Below, piece by piece: positions 50,652 through 58,746 of a stretch of 64,000 bases of DNA. How positions within the stretch are numbered: the first letter of the stretch is position 1; every line of letters begins with the position of its first letter. The stretch lies in assembly GCF_003856835.1 (NCBI RefSeq), contig NZ_CP034145.1, positions 1,240,001 to 1,304,000 of the forward strand, given 5' to 3'. This DNA is from Haloplanus aerogenes (GTDB lineage Archaea; Halobacteriota; Halobacteria; Halobacteriales; Haloferacaceae). Position numbers and translations under genes: made by a program. The notes beneath the pieces are model-generated. The model was not told where the DNA came from and did no database searches. It saw only the letters and a list, made by a program, of their open reading frames with translations.

Positions 50652-51038
50652 TTATCGCTTGTAGTACGGGTAGACCGCGCGTTTGACTGTGTCCCACGCC
50701 CCGTCACCGAGAGTCTCGCCGTCCACGTCCTCCTCGCGGATGTAGAGGTCCTCCCACTTCCGACGCCGTTTCTTGACGATGACGACGTCGGGGAGGAACT
50801 CCTTGCGGTACAGCGCGAGGATGAACGCGAGGTCGACGAAGATCACGGCCAGGATCGCTCCGAGGAACATGTTGCCCGTCTCGCTGAGGCCCCACCCGCT
50901 CACGAGGCCGTAGGCGAACATGAACACGAAGACGACTTCGATGACCGTCAGGAGGACGATCGTGATGGCCGCTGCCGTGCTCTCTCGGGCCGGTTCGTAT
51001 CGGTGAATGTCGCCGTAGGTGCTTCCACTCGATGACAT
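50652..51038 (-). CDS. membrane protein of the cytochrome b cluster (DUF7318-like)
   Basis: A 128-residue protein with two helices (AAAITIVLLTVIEVVFVFMFAYG in part, and MFLGAILAVIFVDLAFILALY) and a basic cytosolic tail (VIVKKRRRKWEDLYIREED). It sits between the halocyanin and cytochrome b genes with 0-3 base gaps, so it is very likely a subunit or assembly factor of the complex. No metal-binding motif is present. Confidence 0.75.
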   Translation of the reverse strand: MSSSGSTYGDIHRYEPARESTAAAITIVLLTVIEVVFVFMFAYGLVSGWGLSETGNMFLGAILAVIFVDLAFILALYRKEFLPDVVIVKKRRRKWEDLYIREEDVDGETLGDGAWDTVKRAVYPYYKR

Positions 51039-51680
51039 TTACTCTCCTCTCCCAGTTCCGGTGTGTGGTGACTCGCCGTATTTCAGCACGTAGAAGCTGA
51101 ATATCAGCGAGACGATGATGCCGAGGATCGTCGCGGCACCGACCCAGTGGGCCTGAATCGGCACGCCGAGCGTGTGGAGGTCGACTTCGCCGCCACCACC
51201 GCCTTCGCCACCACCGCCACCGCCGCCGCCGCCGGAGTCGGGCATCGCGCCGACGACGACGACGCCTTTCATGCCGAGCGCGCGGTGGGGCTGGCAGAAG
51301 TACTTGATCACACCTTCGGACTCGAAGGTCTGTTCGAACGTGAAGCCGGCTTCGGCGGTGAGTTCGCTCTCGAACTCGCCACCTTCCTCGGCGACGACGT
51401 TGTGTTGACCGCCTTCGCCGTTCCACTCCCAGATGATGGTCGTCCCGGGATCGACCTGGACGGCCGGCGGGCCGAACGCGAAGTTCCCGCCGTTGCCCTG
51501 GGCACCGACCGTGATCGTCACTTCACTCTGTCCGGTCGCGTCGGCCACTTCGCTGTAGTTGCCAACGTCGCTCATCCACCCGTCGAACGACGCCTGCGCG
51601 GCGGCCGGCGTCGCCGTGGCGGCAGCCGTTCCGACGGCGGCGGACCCACCGGCCACTCTCAGGAAGTCCCGCCTCTTCAT
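51039..51680 (-). CDS. halocyanin: Tat-exported, membrane-anchored type 1 copper protein
   Basis: A 213-residue blue copper protein. A Tat signal (KRRDFLRVAGGSAAVGTAAA) exports it. The plastocyanin-like domain has copper ligands His93 (GGQHNVVAEE), Cys129 and His132 (YFCQPHRALGM) and Met137. A Gly-rich linker (residues about 145-165) leads to one C-terminal membrane helix (ATILGIIVSLIFSFYVL). The copper domain is therefore tethered outside the cell. As the first gene before the cytochrome b genes, it is the probable electron acceptor of this complex, in the place where a Rieske or cytochrome c protein would be expected. Confidence 0.9.
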   Translation of the reverse strand: MKRRDFLRVAGGSAAVGTAAATATPAAAQASFDGWMSDVGNYSEVADATGQSEVTITVGAQGNGGNFAFGPPAVQVDPGTTIIWEWNGEGGQHNVVAEEGGEFESELTAEAGFTFEQTFESEGVIKYFCQPHRALGMKGVVVVGAMPDSGGGGGGGGGEGGGGGEVDLHTLGVPIQAHWVGAATILGIIVSLIFSFYVLKYGESPHTGTGRGE

Positions 51681-51736
51681 ACGGTCGAATCTCAGGAAGG
51701 AACGCGCTTAAACCCACCGACTCCCCGTCGACTGCC

Positions 51737-52624
51737 TCACGCGCGGTCGTCGCTCGAATCGGCCGTTTCCGACGCATCCGCGGCCGACTCGTCCAGCGGC
51801 GGGAGGAAGTCCGGTCGCTCGCCGTCCTCGATGCCCACGGCTCGCAACCGGTCGCGGAACTCCTCGGCCCGGAACCGGTCCGAGAGCCGAGCGTTGGCGA
51901 CGACGGCGAAGAGGAAGATGCCGATGCCGACGAACACGAGCGCCGTCAGGGGCGCCACGAGGTCGACGTACCCCCCCGGCGTCGGAATGGCGTCGGTGAA
52001 TAGCCAGACGCCGAGCAGTCCGAGGCCGACCAGAATCTGCGCGGCCGCGATGAGTTGCAGGAGGTTGTTCCCCAGTTGACCCGTTCCCTCGGGTACGTCG
52101 TCGGGCGACGGCAGCGACACCTCGTCGGGAGCGTCGGGCACCTCGTAGGAGTCCATCGAACACAGCGCGACGGTGGGTTTCACGTCGCGCAGGACGGTTC
52201 CCTGTCCCTCGACGCTTCCGTCGGGGGCGACGATGGCGTATCCCTCGTCGGAGTAGGCGACTAGCCGCTCCTCGCCGTCCTCTTCGAACCGTTCGAGGAC
52301 GGCGAACACCTCGCGGCGCTGGATGCGGCTCTTGAGATCCTGTTCGACCCGGTCCAGCAGTTCGGCGCCGACGATCCACGTGTCCGGATCGAACGCCGCC
52401 TCCCACTCCTCGACGCTCATCTGGGCCATGTCGCTCGGGCCGAAGTCGTCGAAGTCGTACTTCTCCTCGACGTCACGACGGAGGGCGTCGATATCGGCGT
52501 CGGCGTCGGCCGATGATCGGTTGCCCGAGGAGCCCCGCTCCTCGTCGTCCGCCTCGGCCTCGTCCGCGGCCGTGTCCGTCGCGTCGGCTGTCCCGTCGGT
52601 CGACGACGGTGACGAATCAGCCAT
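51737..52624 (-). CDS. two-helix membrane protein with acidic N-terminus (DUF7319-like)
   Basis: A 295-residue protein. The first 65 residues are an Asp/Glu/Ala/Ser-rich disordered region. Residues about 70-200 form a soluble domain (DDFGPSDMAQMSVEEWEAAF, REVFAVLERFEEDGEERLVA). Two helices (LLQLIAAAQILVGLGLLGVW and APLTALVFVGIGIFLFAVV) follow. The C-terminus is cytosolic and acidic. The start at 52624 gives MADSSPSS; a longer frame from 52651 is less likely. It is codirectional with the halocyanin gene, 57 bases upstream, so probably of the same cluster. Confidence 0.7.
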   Translation of the reverse strand: MADSSPSSTDGTADATDTAADEAEADDEERGSSGNRSSADADADIDALRRDVEEKYDFDDFGPSDMAQMSVEEWEAAFDPDTWIVGAELLDRVEQDLKSRIQRREVFAVLERFEEDGEERLVAYSDEGYAIVAPDGSVEGQGTVLRDVKPTVALCSMDSYEVPDAPDEVSLPSPDDVPEGTGQLGNNLLQLIAAAQILVGLGLLGVWLFTDAIPTPGGYVDLVAPLTALVFVGIGIFLFAVVANARLSDRFRAEEFRDRLRAVGIEDGERPDFLPPLDESAADASETADSSDDRA

Positions 52625-52741
52625 CGACCGACGTTGGGTCCACAGCGGCATACGCTTTCCGACCTCATACTGTCGGCTGTACGTCGATAGTATCGCCCTT
52701 GAGTCGGGTTCGTTTTAACGCCGCCATCCTAACTTCCGTCG

Positions 52742-53221
52742 ATGGTGAGCGAGGCGACGGTGGCGACGCTCGCGGGCATCTCGGTGACTGTGAGTTTCCC
52801 CTTCTACCTCTACGGTGCGTGGATCGTCATCGACACCGAGACCGTGACGTGGGCCGTTCTCGTCCGACACCTGAAGTACATCCTCGTCGGTCTCGTGCTG
52901 ACGACGGTTCCCGTCGTGGGGTGGATGATGCCCCGCCTGATGGACCAGTTCGGCGGCCTCGCCGTCCTCCACGCCGTCCTCGGCCTGCAGGCCTACGCCA
53001 TGCTCGCGTTCGCGCTGACGGGCATCGTCCGCATCTTCCAGGCCAAACACGCCGCGAGCCTCTACCGTGAGCCGGGACAGGACGTGGATCTGAACGACCT
53101 CCACGAGAACATGAGCGCGTGGCGCGGCCGCCTCCGAATCGGCGTCTTCGGCTACGTCCTCTTCTGGCTGGGTGCGTACCTGATCGGTGTCGTCCGGTAC
53201 GTCCAGTTACATCTGGCCTAA
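52742..53221 (+). CDS. four-helix membrane protein of the cytochrome b region (DUF7321-like)
   Basis: A 159-residue protein with four hydrophobic helices (LAGISVTVSFPFYLYGAWIV, HLKYILVGLVLTTVPVVGWM, AVLHAVLGLQAYAMLAFALTG, RIGVFGYVLFWLGAYLIGVV). His residues near RHLKY, LHAVLG and AKHAAS could bind heme, a cytochrome b561-like hint only. A TATA box (GTTTTAAC near 52714) lies 28 bases upstream. It is divergent from the cluster and overlaps the convergent nth gene by four bases. Confidence 0.65.
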   Translation: MVSEATVATLAGISVTVSFPFYLYGAWIVIDTETVTWAVLVRHLKYILVGLVLTTVPVVGWMMPRLMDQFGGLAVLHAVLGLQAYAMLAFALTGIVRIFQAKHAASLYREPGQDVDLNDLHENMSAWRGRLRIGVFGYVLFWLGAYLIGVVRYVQLHLA

Positions 53222-53904
53222 CCCCACGCCTCGCCGCTCGCCAGATCCGTCTCTGAATCCAGTTTCGACGAGGGACAGATATCTTCGAGGACGCACGCGT
53301 CACAGTCGGGGGTCCGGGCGTCACACACCGCGCGCCCGTGGCTGATGAGCAGGTGGGTGAGCTGTTGCCAGTCGTCCTCGGGCACCACGTCCATCAGGTC
53401 GTCTTCGATCTTCTCGGGCGTCTCCTCGGTCGTGAGGCCGAGGCGCCGCGAAAGTCGCTGGACGTGCGTGTCGACGACGATTCCTTCCACCACGTCGTGG
53501 CCGTGCTGGAGGACGACGTTCGCCGTCTTGCGCCCGACCCCCGAGAGGTCGGTGAGCGCCGACATGGTGTCGGGCACCTCGCCGCCGTGTTCCTCGACGA
53601 GCGTCTCGCCCATGGATTTCAGGTAGCCCGCTTTGTTGTTGTGGAAGGTGATGCCGTAGATGTCCTCGGCGAGTTCCGCCTCGTCGGCGTCGGCGTAGTC
53701 CTCGGCGGACGTGTACTTCTCGAAGAGGTCGGCCGTCACCTCGTTGACGCGCTCGTCGGTACACTGCGCCGAGAGGACGACGGCGACGAGCAGTTCCAGC
53801 CGATTCGAGTAGTTGAGCGAGATGGTCGCGTCGGGATACTCCTCGTACAGCCGATCCAGCACTTCCTCGACCTGGCGTTCCCGGGAGTCCAGTGGCGTGC
53901 CCAT
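53218..53904 (-). CDS. nth: endonuclease III
   Basis: A 228-residue base-excision repair glycosylase/AP lyase for oxidised pyrimidines. The helix-hairpin-helix is LSGVGRKTANVVLQHG with catalytic Lys126, and Asp145 is in IVVDTHVQRL. The 4Fe-4S loop is complete: Cys194, Cys201, Cys204 and Cys210 (C-x6-C-x2-C-x5-C). QCTDERVN near residue 48 is also conserved. Length and order match the family. It shares four bases with the convergent membrane-protein gene. Confidence 0.95.
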   Translation of the reverse strand: MGTPLDSRERQVEEVLDRLYEEYPDATISLNYSNRLELLVAVVLSAQCTDERVNEVTADLFEKYTSAEDYADADEAELAEDIYGITFHNNKAGYLKSMGETLVEEHGGEVPDTMSALTDLSGVGRKTANVVLQHGHDVVEGIVVDTHVQRLSRRLGLTTEETPEKIEDDLMDVVPEDDWQQLTHLLISHGRAVCDARTPDCDACVLEDICPSSKLDSETDLASGEAWG

Positions 53905-54018
53905 GTGACGCGATGGGGAGCGGCCCCCGTTGAGTCTGTCGACCCGCTTTCGTCCCTCGCTCTCATCGCTGATTCTTAGGCCGGACCTTATTTATCGGGC
54001 GCTCGCTTTGACGCGCCC

Positions 54019-55251
54019 ATGGACTTGACACGTCGGACACTGCTGGCGACCGGGACCGTACTCGGTCTGACCGGCTGTCTGTCGTCCGGCGATTCGAACG
54101 TCTCCTACCCCGAGACGGCGACGCGGACGCCACCGCCGACGGAGACGCCTGCCGACGCCGCTATGGCCGAAGCGGAGTCGGAGCCGGCCGCCGTCGACGA
54201 GGAGGAGGTGCAACAGACCGAGCCGTCGGTACCCAACCGGCAACTGGCGACCGAGGTCGGGCGGGTGTACGGCGAAATCGAGTGGTTCGCCACGTCGTAC
54301 GACGACGCTATCGACACGCACCAGCGCGTCCTCGGCAACGCGATGGCCGCGGTCACGCGCGTCCGCGACGCGGCCGAGTTCGACGCCAACAGTCTCGGAC
54401 TGGTTCGCGGGGCGACCGATCGGGCCGTCAGGACGGCCGAAGCGGAACTCGGCGGTCACTTCGGTATCCCCGAGCAGATGCGCGAGCAGATCGACCACCA
54501 CCTCGCGACGACCCGACGCTTCGCCAACCGGGGGGATCTGGACCGCGTCGACGAGGAACTCGAACGCCTCCACGACTACCTCGCGGGCATCCGGAGCGAC
54601 CTGTTCGTCAGGCGGGTGCTCTCCGACCGCCAGGTCGACGCCACGCTCTATCGCAACCTCCACGACGGGACCGCGGATTCGGACGACAGTGACGACGATG
54701 ACGACGACGAGGCCGCCCCCGGTCTCTTCGAGTGCTACCACTCGACGGGCTACGCGGGCTACGCGTACGCCGGGCCGCGATATATCGAGCGTGAGCCGTT
54801 CGGCGACGCCCCCGGCGACGACATAAACGAGGGCCAAGAACTCCTCGCACGGCAGCGACTCCACTTCGACGCCGTCGGCGAGTCGACCGGTCGGAACGGC
54901 TTCGCGTACGTCGTGAGCTACGCCGTTCCGGAGGCGGACGAGCAGCCCACCGACCTGAATCCCCTCGACTACCCGCACACGTCCCTGTTCGTCCAGCACT
55001 ACGACGGCGTACAGGCCGCGACCGACGCCGCCGAGACGCTGTTCGACACCTCGGTCAGTCGGGAGGGGACCTACTCGTTCGGTCGAGACGAGTGGCATCA
55101 GGTGTACTACCACGCCGACGGCGACGTGTCGTACGCCTACCTGATCCAGGCCGGGCCGTACGTCGTCGTCGCCGCGCCCTCCGAAGTCGCGTGGGAGGAG
55201 CGCGTCGACTGGACCGACCCGCTCGACCGCCTGTGGCTGTGGAGACCGTAG
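54019..55251 (+). CDS. Tat-type lipoprotein of unknown function
   Basis: A 410-residue exported lipoprotein. The signal MDLTRRTLLATGTVLGLTGC has twin arginines and an LTGC lipobox, so Cys20 is probably lipidated. A Thr/Pro/Glu-rich linker (TRTPPPTETPADAAMAE) follows. Residues about 75-215 are helical and charged. A stretch of Asp (DSDDSDDDDDDE) separates a C-terminal domain rich in Tyr and Gly (ECYHSTGYAGYAYAGPRYIE) that looks beta-structured. A strong TATA box (CTTATTTATCGG, near 53990) lies 29 bases before the ATG. It is followed directly by a membrane-protein gene. I do not recognise a family. Confidence 0.75.
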   Translation: MDLTRRTLLATGTVLGLTGCLSSGDSNVSYPETATRTPPPTETPADAAMAEAESEPAAVDEEEVQQTEPSVPNRQLATEVGRVYGEIEWFATSYDDAIDTHQRVLGNAMAAVTRVRDAAEFDANSLGLVRGATDRAVRTAEAELGGHFGIPEQMREQIDHHLATTRRFANRGDLDRVDEELERLHDYLAGIRSDLFVRRVLSDRQVDATLYRNLHDGTADSDDSDDDDDDEAAPGLFECYHSTGYAGYAYAGPRYIEREPFGDAPGDDINEGQELLARQRLHFDAVGESTGRNGFAYVVSYAVPEADEQPTDLNPLDYPHTSLFVQHYDGVQAATDAAETLFDTSVSREGTYSFGRDEWHQVYYHADGDVSYAYLIQAGPYVVVAAPSEVAWEERVDWTDPLDRLWLWRP

Positions 55252-55252
55252 C

Positions 55253-55744
55253 GTGTCCGGGCGCAGTGCCCTCCCCTCGGTGCGCCGACAGGCCGGCCTG
55301 ATCGTCGCCGTCTTCGCCCTCGTCGGCGCCGCCCTCGGCGTCGTCGGCTTCGTCGCCGGTGACTGGGCGCGCACCCAGTTCGTCACCGCCGCCACCGGAG
55401 CACAGCCGACGACGTTCGGCCCCGTCTTCCTCGCGCTCTCCGTCTTCCAGACCACGGTGACGCTGTTTTTCGCCGGACCGGTCCTCGCCGCGGTGCTTGG
55501 CCTGCTCTCCGGCTCTCGGTTCGCCGACCCGAGCGCGGCGGCCGGCGTCGCCGCCGGCGGCGCGCTCGTCGGTTTCTTCGCCATGGCGGGGCTGGGCCTC
55601 CTCGGCCTCTCGACCCTGTCCGGCCCCGGCACCGGACAGGTCTACGCACTCCGGGCAGCTGTCGGACCACTCCTCCTCTCCGGCGTCGCCACGACGGTCA
55701 CCGGCGGCGTCGCTGGCGCCCTCGGGTCGCGGTTCGTCCGGTAA
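55253..55744 (+). CDS. four-helix membrane protein, partner of the lipoprotein
   Basis: A 163-residue protein with helices at about residues 12-35 (AGLIVAVFALVGAALGVVGF), 55-80 (FLALSVFQTTVTLFFAGPV), 93-120 (GVAAGGALVGFFAMAGLGLL) and 133-158. It starts at a GTG only 2 bases after the lipoprotein stop, so the two are one transcript. The protein is Gly/Ala-rich without charged residues inside the helices. Function unknown; perhaps the membrane partner of the lipoprotein. Confidence 0.65.
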   Translation: MSGRSALPSVRRQAGLIVAVFALVGAALGVVGFVAGDWARTQFVTAATGAQPTTFGPVFLALSVFQTTVTLFFAGPVLAAVLGLLSGSRFADPSAAAGVAAGGALVGFFAMAGLGLLGLSTLSGPGTGQVYALRAAVGPLLLSGVATTVTGGVAGALGSRFVR

Positions 55745-55782
55745 CCGGCACACATAACTGTCCGCTCCGCGCGGGGTTCGAT

Positions 55783-56634
55783 ATGCACGGCGAGGCCGTC
55801 GCACTCGGCGCGGGCACGGTCCTGAACGCCCTCGCGACGGGGATGGGATCCGCCTTCGCCATCGACGCGGAGACGACTGCCCGGGTCGAACTCGACGACA
55901 CCGGGGCGGTTAGCGGCGAGATTGCGGGCGCGCCCGACGGCGACACCCGCCTGATCCGTCGGTGTGTCGAACGCGTCGTCGAGCGGTTCGGCGACGGGGA
56001 GGGCGGACACGTCCACACCGAGAGCGACGTACCGATGGCCGCGGGGCTGAAGAGTTCGAGCGCCGCCGCGAACGCGACGGTGCTCGCGACGCTGTCGGCG
56101 CTGGACGTGGACGACGTGGACCGCGAGGAGGCCTGTCGCATCGGCGTGCAGGCGGCCCGCGACGCCGGCGTCACCGTCACCGGCGCGTTCGACGACGCGA
56201 GCGCGAGTATGCTCGGCGGCGTCACCGTCACCGACAACACCGAGGACGAACTCCTCGCCCGCGAGACGGTCGACTGGGACGTGCTGGTCTGGACGCCCGC
56301 GACGCGGGCGTTCAGCGCCGACGCCGACGTTTCGCGGTGTGAACGGGTGGCGCCGATGGCCGACCTCGTCACCGATCTGGCGCTCGACGGCCGCTACGGC
56401 GAGGCGATGACGGTCAACGGACTGGCGTTCTCGGCCGCACTCGGGTTCCCGACCGACCCCGCGGTCGAGGCGATGCCCCACGTCGACGGCGTGTCGCTCT
56501 CGGGCACCGGCCCGAGCGTCGTCGCCGTCGGCGACCGGGACGGACTGGAACGCGTACGCGACCACTGGAGTCAACGGGAGGGAGACACATGGCTAACGAC
56601 GACACGAACGGACGGCGCACGGGTGATCGAATGA
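55783..56634 (+). CDS. aroK: shikimate kinase, archaeal GHMP type
   Basis: A 283-residue GHMP-fold kinase phosphorylating shikimate with ATP; it is unrelated to the bacterial enzyme. The ATP loop is VPMAAGLKSSSAAANATVLA at residues about 83-102. TVTGAFDDASASMLGGVTVT is the archaeal shikimate-kinase region, and SLSGTGPSVVAVGDRDGL is the third GHMP motif. The N-terminus AVALGAGTVLNALATGMGSA is also diagnostic. It overlaps the chorismate mutase start by four bases, pairing two steps of aromatic amino-acid synthesis. Confidence 0.93.
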   Translation: MHGEAVALGAGTVLNALATGMGSAFAIDAETTARVELDDTGAVSGEIAGAPDGDTRLIRRCVERVVERFGDGEGGHVHTESDVPMAAGLKSSSAAANATVLATLSALDVDDVDREEACRIGVQAARDAGVTVTGAFDDASASMLGGVTVTDNTEDELLARETVDWDVLVWTPATRAFSADADVSRCERVAPMADLVTDLALDGRYGEAMTVNGLAFSAALGFPTDPAVEAMPHVDGVSLSGTGPSVVAVGDRDGLERVRDHWSQREGDTWLTTTRTDGARVIE

Positions 56635-56924
56635 GCGAGAGTGACGCGACCGACGAGATGTCACTGGACGAACTCCGCGAGGAGATCGAGGAGATCGACC
56701 GCGAACTCGTCGAACTCATCGCTCGCCGCACCTACGTCGCGGGCACCGTCGCACAGGTGAAAGCGGAGCGCGACCTGCCGACCACCGACGAGTCACAGGA
56801 GGCTCGCGTGATGGAGCGCGCAGGGCAGAACGCCGAGACGTTCGACGTGGACGCGAATCTGGTGAAGGCGATTTTCCGCTTGCTCATCGAGTTGAACAAG
56901 GTCGAGCAGCGGGAGAGTCGCTAG
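56631..56924 (+). CDS. aroQ: chorismate mutase (AroQ type)
   Basis: A 97-residue all-helical mutase turning chorismate into prephenate. LDELREEIEEIDRELVELIA and RRTYVAGTVAQVKAERDLP carry the catalytic Arg and Lys. ESQEARVMERAGQNAE and LVKAIFRLLIELNKVEQRES complete helices 2 and 3. ATG 56631 is preferred over 56589 since it overlaps the shikimate kinase stop (ATGA). Its last 33 bases recur three more times downstream at toxin-antitoxin cassette borders, so the 3' end of this gene is a probable insertion site. Confidence 0.92.
   Translation: MSESDATDEMSLDELREEIEEIDRELVELIARRTYVAGTVAQVKAERDLPTTDESQEARVMERAGQNAETFDVDANLVKAIFRLLIELNKVEQRESR
56892..56924 (+). repeat. putative insertion-site repeat copy C1 (native 3' end of aroQ)
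   Basis: This is the final 11 codons of chorismate mutase (LNKVEQRESR, stop). It is the reference for the diverged copies C2, C3 and C4 downstream. Confidence 0.75.
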
Positions 56925-57104
56925 GGGACGAACGGGCGTTAGAGGACTTCTATCCGCGTATTAGGGGAATGTGGTGTCAGTATTCGATGCCACCTTTCGA
57001 ATTTGAATTCGACGAGCAGGCGGAAGATCCGACCAAGTCTGTTGCACACGTGGTCACGACGGCCATCACGGTTCGTCAACTAGTACTCTCCACTCCGACT
57101 GAAG

Positions 57105-57491
57105 TCATTCCTCGTCGGTCGGTTCGAGTGGGACTCGTTCTACCTCGACGTCTTCGTAGTCTTTCTCGGAAGAGAGTACGTCCATCCCTCGCGTTTCCGC
57201 AGTCGCTGCGTGGAACGCGTCGAATGGCGTCATCCCCTCGTCGTAGTAGTTGACGGCTTTCAGAACTACCTGTTTCTCTTCCTCGTTCCGCACAGGGACG
57301 AGTTCGAGCAGGTTCGCCACCAGCGGAACGTAGTCGAACTCGTAGCGTTCCCGGGCCAGGAGGAGTTCGAGATATGAGAACGGTGACGTTTCGATGTCGT
57401 ATTCGACAATGGCGTCCTCTGCGGAGCCCTGTAACCAATCAGTATCTTTGGCGAGTGCGAGCAAGAAATCGGTCTCGACGTACTCCGTCAT
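57105..57491 (-). CDS. PIN-domain toxin (VapC-like ribonuclease)
   Basis: A 128-residue PIN nuclease. The first acid is in VETDFLLALAKDTDWL, the Glu of the second motif in SYLELLLARERYEF, the third acid in TPFDAFHAATAE and the fourth in VLSSEKDYEDV. Such toxins cleave tRNA or rRNA when released from the antitoxin. The AbrB-type antitoxin gene lies upstream with a four-base overlap, the normal order. It is the only operon in the first cassette (56925-57868). The 180 bases between aroQ and its stop hold nothing I recognise. Confidence 0.85.
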   Translation of the reverse strand: MTEYVETDFLLALAKDTDWLQGSAEDAIVEYDIETSPFSYLELLLARERYEFDYVPLVANLLELVPVRNEEEKQVVLKAVNYYDEGMTPFDAFHAATAETRGMDVLSSEKDYEDVEVERVPLEPTDEE

Positions 57492-57733
57492 CTGTCGCTG
57501 CCGGCTTCCTCAGCCTCGTCTTTCGCCTCTGCCTCGATATCCTCTCGAATTTTCTCGACTGATGCATCGTGAAGCTCGCCTGCCGCCTCGCGGACAGCGG
57601 CGAGTGGGTCGTCCGCGACCGGAATTAGCTCGATTCTATCCTCGTACATGACTATATGATACTTCTGGCCATATTTCTCGCGCACCTCTTTCGGGATGTA
57701 CAGCCGTCCCTGCGCATCCGTCTCTGTTGACAT
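57488..57733 (-). CDS. SpoVT/AbrB-type antitoxin
   Basis: An 81-residue antitoxin. The swapped-hairpin DNA-binding domain reads TDAQGRLYIPKEVREKYGQ, then YHIVMYEDRIELIPVADDP. The acidic helical tail (ELHDASVEKIREDIEAEAKD) would neutralise the PIN toxin. The start at 57733 follows the domain boundary and is about 27 bases from an A/T-rich element (AAGATTCTTTG). It overlaps the toxin start by four bases. Confidence 0.85.
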   Translation of the reverse strand: MSTETDAQGRLYIPKEVREKYGQKYHIVMYEDRIELIPVADDPLAAVREAAGELHDASVEKIREDIEAEAKDEAEEAGSDR

Positions 57734-57815
57734 AGATAGGGCTACAGTTCCACGGACAAAGAATCTTACCACTAACGTGTGAGTGATGGTTTCCATCGAA
57801 GCATCTCAGTAGTGT

Positions 57816-57868
57816 GTATGGTGGATTTCGTCCTTTTGAACAAGGTCGAACAGCGCGAGAGTCGGTAG
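57816..57868 (+). repeat. insertion-site repeat copy C2
   Basis: Bases 57836-57868 match the 3' end of aroQ at 30 of 33 positions; all three differences are third-position silent changes. The repeat shared with C3 extends left to GTATGGTGGATTTC. It forms a mini-frame MVDFVLLNKVEQRESR, stop. It closes cassette 1 and opens cassette 2. Confidence 0.75.
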
Positions 57869-58002
57869 CCGGCTCCGTATCGTCTACCGAACAGTTCTGG
57901 CACCCGATTCAGCCGAAGTGCGTCCGTCGTATCGAAGGGAAACGACCAGAGAAATCACGTTTCTCACGAACAGAAAGCTGACGACCGTCGTCGGGAGGAT
58001 TT

Positions 58003-58125
58003 ATGAAGAGTATGCGCCGACTCGCCAAACCTCTCAGAGCTGGAAGTGCTCCAGTTGGAGCCGTTTTAGTCGTCAATATCGTCGAATTCGCGTTGCTTCC
58101 CGGTCAGTTTCCGGGGTCGGCATGA
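58003..58125 (+). CDS. 40-residue protein, first of two overlapping small genes
   Basis: ATG at 58003 follows a good ribosome-binding site (GGGAGG at 57993-57998). The 40 residues (MKSMRRLAKPLRAGSAPVGA, then a hydrophobic VLVVNIVEFALLPGQ) look like a short single-span membrane peptide. Its TGA overlaps the next ATG (ATGA). Lower G+C content than the core genes. It could be a toxin-like small peptide, but nothing proves this. Confidence 0.45.
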   Translation: MKSMRRLAKPLRAGSAPVGAVLVVNIVEFALLPGQFPGSA

Positions 58126-58310
58126 TTGGAGTATTCGCCCTCGCTGTCATCGGTGTTTTGGCCACGTTGTTCGCAGCGGTTGTGTATCCGTTCAGTCGTT
58201 TCTCGCGTACGACATCGAAAGCGCTCGGTACAGTTGGTCTCCTGCTCGTCTCGGGGTCAGTTCCGTTGTATTTCACGTTCGGGTGTGTCTTCTACGGATG
58301 TCCGGGCTGA
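58122..58310 (+). CDS. 62-residue two-helix membrane protein
   Basis: ATG at 58122 overlaps the previous stop. The protein has helix 1 (IGVFALAVIGVLATLFAAVV), a basic loop (SRFSRTTSKALG) and helix 2 (VGLLLVSGSVPLYFTFGCVF), ending in YGCPG with two cysteines. It uses codons rich in T and A, unlike core genes. Within cassette 2, it is convergent with the PemK toxin gene 82 bases away. Function unknown. Confidence 0.5.
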   Translation: MIGVFALAVIGVLATLFAAVVYPFSRFSRTTSKALGTVGLLLVSGSVPLYFTFGCVFYGCPG

Positions 58311-58392
58311 GATATTGTATCGACCGTTGATGGCCTCCCGAAAGCGAACGGACACTCGCTAAAATCCCACGCCAGTCCTGTTCGACCGATGC

Positions 58393-58746
58393 TTAATCGA
58401 GTCCGAGGCTCAGTTTCAATGCGTCGTCCACCTCGTTCATGGTCTCCCCACCGAGACTTCCGGCGACTGAGTGAATCCGCTTTTCGACGGATACGACACG
58501 AATTTGGTCGAGACGGATAGAGGAGTCCTTCTCGAACGGAGAGTCGTCTGCTTCGACGAGTACCTCGAAGGGGTAGCCACGGTGCGTCCCAGTTGTGGGC
58601 GCGACGATGGTCGTACTGGAATTTCGGTTTCCAACGTCGTTCTGGACGACCACCGCTGGTCGAGTCTTCTTCATCTCGTGTCCCTCGGCAGGATCGAGTC
58701 GGACTATGACTACATCACCACGTCGAATCTCCACTCCCTCGCTCAT
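58393..58746 (-). CDS. PemK/MazF-family toxin (mRNA interferase)
   Basis: A 117-residue toxin. Family signatures are IRRGDVVIVRLDPAEGHEM at the N-terminus and KKTRPAVVVQNDVGN. VAPTTGTHRGYPFEVLVEA follows, and SSIRLDQIRVVSVEKRI contains the conserved Asp-Gln. These enzymes cut single-stranded RNA at short motifs. The antitoxin gene lies upstream with a four-base overlap. It ends 82 bases from the convergent membrane gene. Confidence 0.88.
   Translation of the reverse strand: MSEGVEIRRGDVVIVRLDPAEGHEMKKTRPAVVVQNDVGNRNSSTTIVAPTTGTHRGYPFEVLVEADDSPFEKDSSIRLDQIRVVSVEKRIHSVAGSLGGETMNEVDDALKLSLGLD

Noticed and set aside
57818-57868. Mini-genes MVDFVLLNKVEQRESR and MMDFRYVNRVEQRESR as real peptides
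   Set aside because: They are better explained as copies of the aroQ 3' end; no ribosome-binding site or promoter precedes them.
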